From Epiperipatus broadwayi (taxonomy: Eukaryota; Onychophora; Udeonychophora; Euonychophora; Peripatidae): a stretch of DNA of 64,000 bases. Both the position numbers and the translations under genes were made by a program. The DNA is taken from assembly GCA_028023455.1 (NCBI GenBank), contig JAQFVV010012395.1:8422498-8486497 (forward strand), in the 5' to 3' direction. Shown here one piece after another: positions 52,559-60,146 of this stretch. Each line of letters opens with the position of its first letter. The first letter of the stretch is position 1. Below the pieces are notes generated by a model. That model was not told the DNA's origin. It saw only the letters and a program-made list of their open reading frames with translations, and did not search any database.

Positions 52559-55500
52559 TGGTTTTGTTTTTCTATGTCAATGTATTGTAAGTCATTAATC
52601 TTAATATTTATTCTTTTTTTATCATTTTGTGTAGAATGTGGTTTGCAACCAAGTTATTCACCATTTGTTATTGTACCAGATATTTATAAGCCTGAATGGT
52701 CATTGCCAGGGCAGTGGCCCTGGTTGGCTATAGTTGTTATAAGAGATAAAACATGTAATTCTGCCTTACTTACACAAATATGGCTACTTACTTCTGTCCA
52801 TTGTGTCTATCCGTAAGTAGATTAAAGTAACATATGACTTAGTTTAATTTATAGTATTCTGCATTTGACAGCAGTAAACCATCTTACACCAGTCTTTTCA
52901 CATTTTATTTACATAAGCTGGGACATCACTAAGAATCAGTAATAAATATATTATAAGACTAGTTTTGAGAGATTAACACTTAGTATCTCTATGTTTCAGA
53001 TGAGAATACAATTAGCTTATAAGTGAGATCTCTAAATATGTTGTTATTAGATTTATATAGCTATTGCTAGGATATTTGCTTAAGTTAAACATTTTATAGT
53101 GGTTGATAATATAATAAAAGTAATAATATATTTGTGAATAGTCATAAGCATAATGACATCTTCTATTAAGATTGTTGATAGAAATCTTTTAGTTCTTCCA
53201 TCTAATAATCATTGATTACTTATGTTTACCATGATTAATTATGTCAAAATAGATTAAATCTTTTATAATTTTATATAACTATTTAAAATATTTGTTTTAT
53301 ATCATTTATTTTTATTGTTTAGTTACATCTATTTTCTATTAATTATTAAATGTAAATAGATTGTTGTCTCCATTAATAATAACTAACTTTTAGTTCTTAA
53401 TTTGACATACTACTTTTTTCTTGATTTACATCATATTTTTTTATATGTTATGCTCTAATTATGTTTTTTTTTTTAATGAACCTTTAAATAAAAATAAAAA
53501 CACATTGTGAAAACATGATTTTCTAAATATGTTATTATAAATATTTTTAAAACTGCTTTGGTTTTTTAGCATATTTAAGAAAGAATATTAACATCAGACT
53601 TGATAATAAAATATTGAAAGATAAGCTGAAGTTCTATTACTTGAGCGTCTAGTCATATCATTTTGTAACTCCCCTCCCTCAATACATCCAAAGGAGAACA
53701 TGAAAACATGTTTAAGCACACAACTAATAGGAATTAATTTTTTCATTCTTTGGCATGATTTATCTTTTAATATTGAAATTTCTTTTAAAAAAAAGTATTC
53801 ACATCTTATATTATTATGTTACTGATCATTGTTCACTTTTTCTAGCACCATATATTATATCACTTTCATCACATAATGTCTCTTTTAAAATTTGTTCCTA
53901 CTAAATATTAAATGGAAAATTAGATTATTTGTAATCAATGAAGGAAACATTACTATCGCATGAAGCACAAACTTTTAAAATAGTACTGTTCTGATCAATA
54001 CCTATTACTATTCTAATATAAACACTTCAAATTTTTGTGGCATGTGTAAATCCATCTTTTTTTTTTAATTATTTTCATTGCACATATAATTAAAACTTAA
54101 ATATTCTTTTATTTACATAAAATAATATCAATAGCAAAATTATATAATTAAAGTATGTAATAAACTATATATTTCAAGAGATCCACCGTAAGAGCAAATG
54201 ATAAATTTTAATATTTTTTTTATTTTATTTTAATGCTTAATTAAAAAGAAAGTATTCAAAATCCATTCTTTTATTAATTTTATTATTAAATTTATATTGC
54301 TAAGTTGTTTTATTCATTTTAATTCATAATTCTTTTACTTTTTAACTAAATTTTTTTATTCATTTATCTTACATCATATTCATATTTTAAATTCATAAGT
54401 ATAATATCCAGTATCACTTCTAAAACTATACAAAATTATTTCTTTCAGCTTTTGTAACTTTATCATATTTTAAACTCTCTTTTTTTTGGCAAATTTCATA
54501 TTAGCTTAGAGTGTTGGTTTCAATAACATTTATTGATAACAATTTATTTGGGCAGCATTTGAATGGACTCTATACTTATAGTATATTGGAATCTTTCAAT
54601 GAATAGTTCTAAATAAATGTGAACATTGCCTATTTTAGTTAACATTTTTATTAATAGATATTAAAAGTTATCTATAAAATTAAAAACTATATAATTCAAA
54701 AAATAAATTTAATTAGCACAAAATTGTAGCACTTGTCCTATTTTATTTGTTGAATATAAATGATTATAAAAATAGTTCTTTCATATTATTGTAAACCATT
54801 TGAAGGTTTTTATTTAATAAATATAAAATATATTGACAGTTATAATTATATAATGTTTTTTTAAAAGACTTAAACTTATTTTATGGGGAAGAAGGGAAAA
54901 CAATTTATTATTTTAGCTAATACTCAAATAAACTTTGTTTCTTGAATAAATTTACCTATGACAATAAATTTTTAGTTTAATATTCTAATTATTATATGTA
55001 TATGTGAAATTTTGAATTTTTACAATTAATCAAAAATATCTTATAAAGAGTAGAATATATTAAATTAGACATTATCTAGCCTTATAGATGTAAACATTCA
55101 AATATAATGGAATTAAATTTTCATGTAATCATCTACATAAAATTTCAGATTCAATTTAACTAAGTAACAATTGATTAAAATTAAAAATGCAGTCTAAAAC
55201 TATGTTGTTGTTTTTTAGCAATAACAATAGTACATTTATAAGTGTGAAAATTTAAAATATAACATCTCTGGACTTTCCAACTAATCAAGAATATCACACA
55301 AAGAGTGATATATATTAAAATAAAGAATTTCATGGCATATACATGTAAATGAATATGATAAAAATTTTGCCATTCAATAATCTAGATAACAATTAGACAT
55401 ATATCTGATTTATTGCTTTTTATTAATGCTAAAATATTATGTTAAACATGGATCTATTTTTAGTTAATCTAAATCTGACCAACATTATTGTTATTAATAT

Positions 55501-58500
55501 ATCATACGATTTTAGATGGTATTTCCAGTTTTAATTAATTGTTGCCTGGTTACATTGTAGTTAAAATTTTCCGAAGCATTACATGTGAATGTTTATGTCA
55601 TGTTTCATTCACATATTACATAAAAATAAAAAAGATTGAATACAATGGACAAATTATTGAAGATGATAATGCCAGATAATACTCTCAACAATATTTCTTG
55701 ACTGTCTATTCATACATATTGTACCTATATTGATATAGGCACATATAATTTTTATCTAAAATTATTATTAAAGTAATCTTTCATAAAAGAAAAACATAAA
55801 ATTAAATGTTGAAGAATTTATTGCAGCTTGTTTTCGAAAAGGATAAGAATTAAATAGTTTTCTAGCGTTAGTTTTTGAAATAAAAAAGCTACAATTAATT
55901 GGTCAAAAGGGGGGAGGGGGAGTCTTGGTTTGAGAGATGAAACTAAGGGTTGTAAAAGGAAGTAAAGAGTTTTTGTTAGTATTCGTAAAAATATAATTTG
56001 AGAAAGTTAAGACATGCAAATCTCTTTTCATTCAATTTTAATTAAAGAAAAAATAATGTTAAAACTAAATAGTAAATTGTATTAAAAATATATGTGTGTA
56101 TATATGTACATTTGTAAATATATAAAATGTATGTGAAAGTTAGGGAAGATTATCATTGAAAAACACGGCAATGGCTATTAGATATTAATTAATATAAAAC
56201 AATACGTTTTTGCATGGCTATTACTAATTAAGCAATCTTTCAAAACACGTTTATCAAAGGATTAATTGATAAGGAATTTGACAACAGATCTTTGCCGGAG
56301 ATATCAGAAAGACAACAAGGCACAGGTATAAATAGACCTATTTTATCGGACAGTAATTCATTCCACAAATTAATTGAGTTGAGACAATCATTTCACAAAG
56401 TTATGAGAGAGTGCAGTTCGGAAATTAATTGAGTCAGTTAAGAAACAAAATGCAGTGCTGAGAATATTTTGGAACGCACGTTCACCTCCAGCCCAGATGT
56501 CCGAGAAAACAGCAGATCTGCCCGTGAAATAATGTCAGCATAACATCTTAGAAAATCTCCGTCAGTATCTATTTGTCTCCGATAGCAATAATCGTGAAAA
56601 TCAGGAAACTCAGCAAGGAAACGTCCCAGCCGGCTGGTAAGCATTTATAATGGAAATATCCTCACCGAAAGCAGCCTCCAAAGAACAAAATTCTACGTCA
56701 ACATTCAAAATCCTAGGTAAAACATTTGCTTATTTTCGTTATACTGTAATAGCCATTGCATTTCATTAATTCGTGTGAATCCTCCAAGAGTCTAATTATA
56801 TGAACTCGATATCATATATAAATGAACTATTGATATGTGTGTGATTAAATTTCAAATGCTATGTAGTCCTTTATTATCATTATTATGTGTGTGCATTAGT
56901 TAATATGTGCGTGATCATTCTACCAATATTTATTAATGAAATTAGAGTGTTCTGTTATTGAATCTGTAGGAATATTTAGACTATTTAGAAATGTTAATTT
57001 AAAATATGCGTGTGTTTTATTAGAATTATAAAATGTTTAAATTTAGTAAATAAATGTTAGTTAATAAATTATCTTTAAAATTAAACTTTATTTGTCGGTC
57101 AATTCTTTTTATCAATTTCTTTTTATCAATTCTTTTACAATTCTTTTTATAAATTCTTTTTAACAAATTCTTTATCAAGTCTTTTAACCACTAATTAAGC
57201 ATAATCTATTAGTGATTATAAACAACTGAGCTAGTCGTGGATTTAGGCGTTGGGTTAGTTGCCACTATTCAAAGTGTGTTGTCTATTCTTTTAGAATAAG
57301 CAGCTGGCGCCCGTGTTTATACACAAACAAAAAAAGTGCTTTGAACTTGGTGTTGAACTCAACAGTCGAGAAGAAGTTATGTCCTGGAAATGTAACGTTA
57401 GTTATATACTTTATAGCTATCGTTTGGGCATACATACTCTCCGAGTATGTTCTTCTCTGCCTAAGAGGCCGGTGTTTCGAATACACATATTCGAAAACGG
57501 TTCAATATATATATATATTGTGACCTTCCAGATTGGCACCAGGAAGAAATGTAGGAAGTTCCCAGTTGTGTTAACAATGGCTAAAGATAGTTATCTGAGA
57601 AAAATGAATTGAGATGAGATTTGCTATTTGAAATTAGATTTTAAAAAATTAAACTTTAGTTGGATGTACCAATTGATAGAATTGTAAGTTATATATTTAG
57701 TAGTGAAGAGGAAGACAGGAAAACATCAGGGAATGTTGGTATAAGAGTAGAGTTAATAGGAAGGTTATAGCAGGTGTTGTTCATTGGTGTTCTAGATTAT
57801 TGCCTACGTCAATCTAAGATTTAGCTTGTGTATGTGGATGTATGTTTATTTACATCATTTCATACTTTGTCCATTTTTTTTTCATACAATTACTTATAAT
57901 GTCTAGGTTGTAATAGTAAAATTGATATGCTAAACAAAACAGATATACTCATATATAATCGATTAAAATGATTTTCTTATTTATATATTTTTTTTATTTA
58001 CTGGTTATGTATTGTTTTTAATAATACATTTGGAATTGTGAAGATTATTTGTTTATTGGATAATATTTGTAAATTAATATTTAATATTTATTATTTATAT
58101 TTTAACACTCTATTGTTGTCAATTTATAAAGCAAGCTAGTTCTGGAGTATTGCCAAGTGATCAATAATAAAAAAAAGAGGGCATGAGTGTATGTTAAAAA
58201 AAAACAGACTACTTAAGAGGAAAAGGATGAACATAAAAAAATAAACCCTGCAAGGTTTCAGCTCTGACCTTGCCAGCTAGCAATTTGAGTTCACTATTAA
58301 AATGCCTGAATAGCATGCAAGAATATCCATTATAAGTCATTTAACATTTTGTTGTAAATTGATAAGACATAAATTATGGAAAATATTAGAAATGAAAATA
58401 ATTGTGAGAAAACATATTCAATATTATTGCAAAACACTTTATATATTTTCAATTTTTAAAAGCCTATTCTTAATATTACATAAAGCGAAATTTAAAAAAA

Positions 58501-60099
58501 TAAATTTATCTAATATAATTTGCTTTCTTAGTAAAAGAATTATAAACTAAAAAATTTATTATTCACCTATATGACTGAAATAAATAATGAAATACATTAC
58601 TGAATGCCAGTTAGTGATCATCTATAATAACTGCATACTGACATGGAGAAATTGTTAACAATGAGAATAAAAAATATATCAAATTTAAAATTAAAAGGAT
58701 AGAACTATAAAACTTTACTATAATTGTTTCACCTAATTGGAGATTTTATTTCAGGTAATTAATAAAATAATTCCAGTGCATGCTAATATATTTATTATAT
58801 TTATTACAAGATTTTCAATATTGGAAACTTTCGCAGTTATATCAAGTTATTTTTTTAACCGTCAGGATTAATTTTTTTTTTTTTGTGATTCATTTATTAA
58901 TAATAGAAGCAGTGTATACATCGTATATATATTGTTGACATTTCAAATAATGACTTTCAAGTTAATAACAATTCATCATCTAATGATTACATATTGATAA
59001 GTTGTTTTTTTTTTATACTAGAAGTGTAATTTTTATATATTTTTAAAGCTAATGTAACTGGTTATTATTATTGTAAGACAATATATTGTCTTACATGATT
59101 TAAAAATCATTCTATACATAAGTTTTATATTCGAATGTGTGTGTACTGTTATAAATATTATTATTATTATTGTTTCCAAAATTATACTTTTGTTTTATTT
59201 CAATTATTTCGTAAATAAATTATAAATAGTATAATTGATAAATGCATTATATTTATAACATTTTACAGGCATACATATTCGAAAATATAAGTAATAAGGA
59301 ATAGTAAAAAAAAAAACTATTATTAAAGTTAGTGTTTGCAAATGAATATTAAAATCTTTATAACATATCATATTAATATCATATTCATTTCATTTTTTTT
59401 TTAACAATTCATTTCTTTCAGTATAAATGAGATGTTAGAGAGAAGTGTACTTTATCTAAGTAAGAAGGGAAGTGGTAGAGTTAATAGCAAGATGTATAGG
59501 ATAATAATATATTTTGTTTTTTGTTTTGTCTTTATTTTCAATAAATATTTTATTGAATTAATATCCCATATGAATTGTTTTTTATTATATGTTTGATTCT
59601 CCATTTCCACACACACACATATGGTTAACATAACATAGTTATAGAATATCTAGATTTGCCAGTATAAGTTAAATTTATTTAATTTGTCTGTAGTTGATAG
59701 ATCCCATTATTACAGTGCCAATATTATATTTTACTTTGCTTAGAATAGATGGTGATGTGGATATAAAGGTACCCAGTCTTCATCATTGTCTATCCTATAA
59801 TCAATTTGATAATTGATAATTTTGCAATAGTTTTATAATTGAATAAATGTGTGTGGCATATGATTAAATTAGTGTTACAGAATTGTTATCCATAAATGTT
59901 GTATTACTCTTATTTGCATCCTATATGAATACCATATCCTATAACCTCAACTCAGCTAAGCCATAGAATAATTACAGTATAAGAATCTTTTAATAAGTTA
60001 AAAGCAATTTACAGTTATAAATTTTATTCTATCTTGTATAAAATTGGTGCCTGGGCATTTATAAATCTAATAAAGTGAATAAATGAAGAATACAGAGGT

Positions 60100-60146
<47 letters not shown>

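Noticed and set aside
57301-57316. TGGCGCCCGTG, resembling a tRNA primer-binding site after an LTR
   Set aside because: Comparison with 13465-15300 and the TTCA end at 57504 shows it lies inside the solo LTR, and the element is read on the minus strand.
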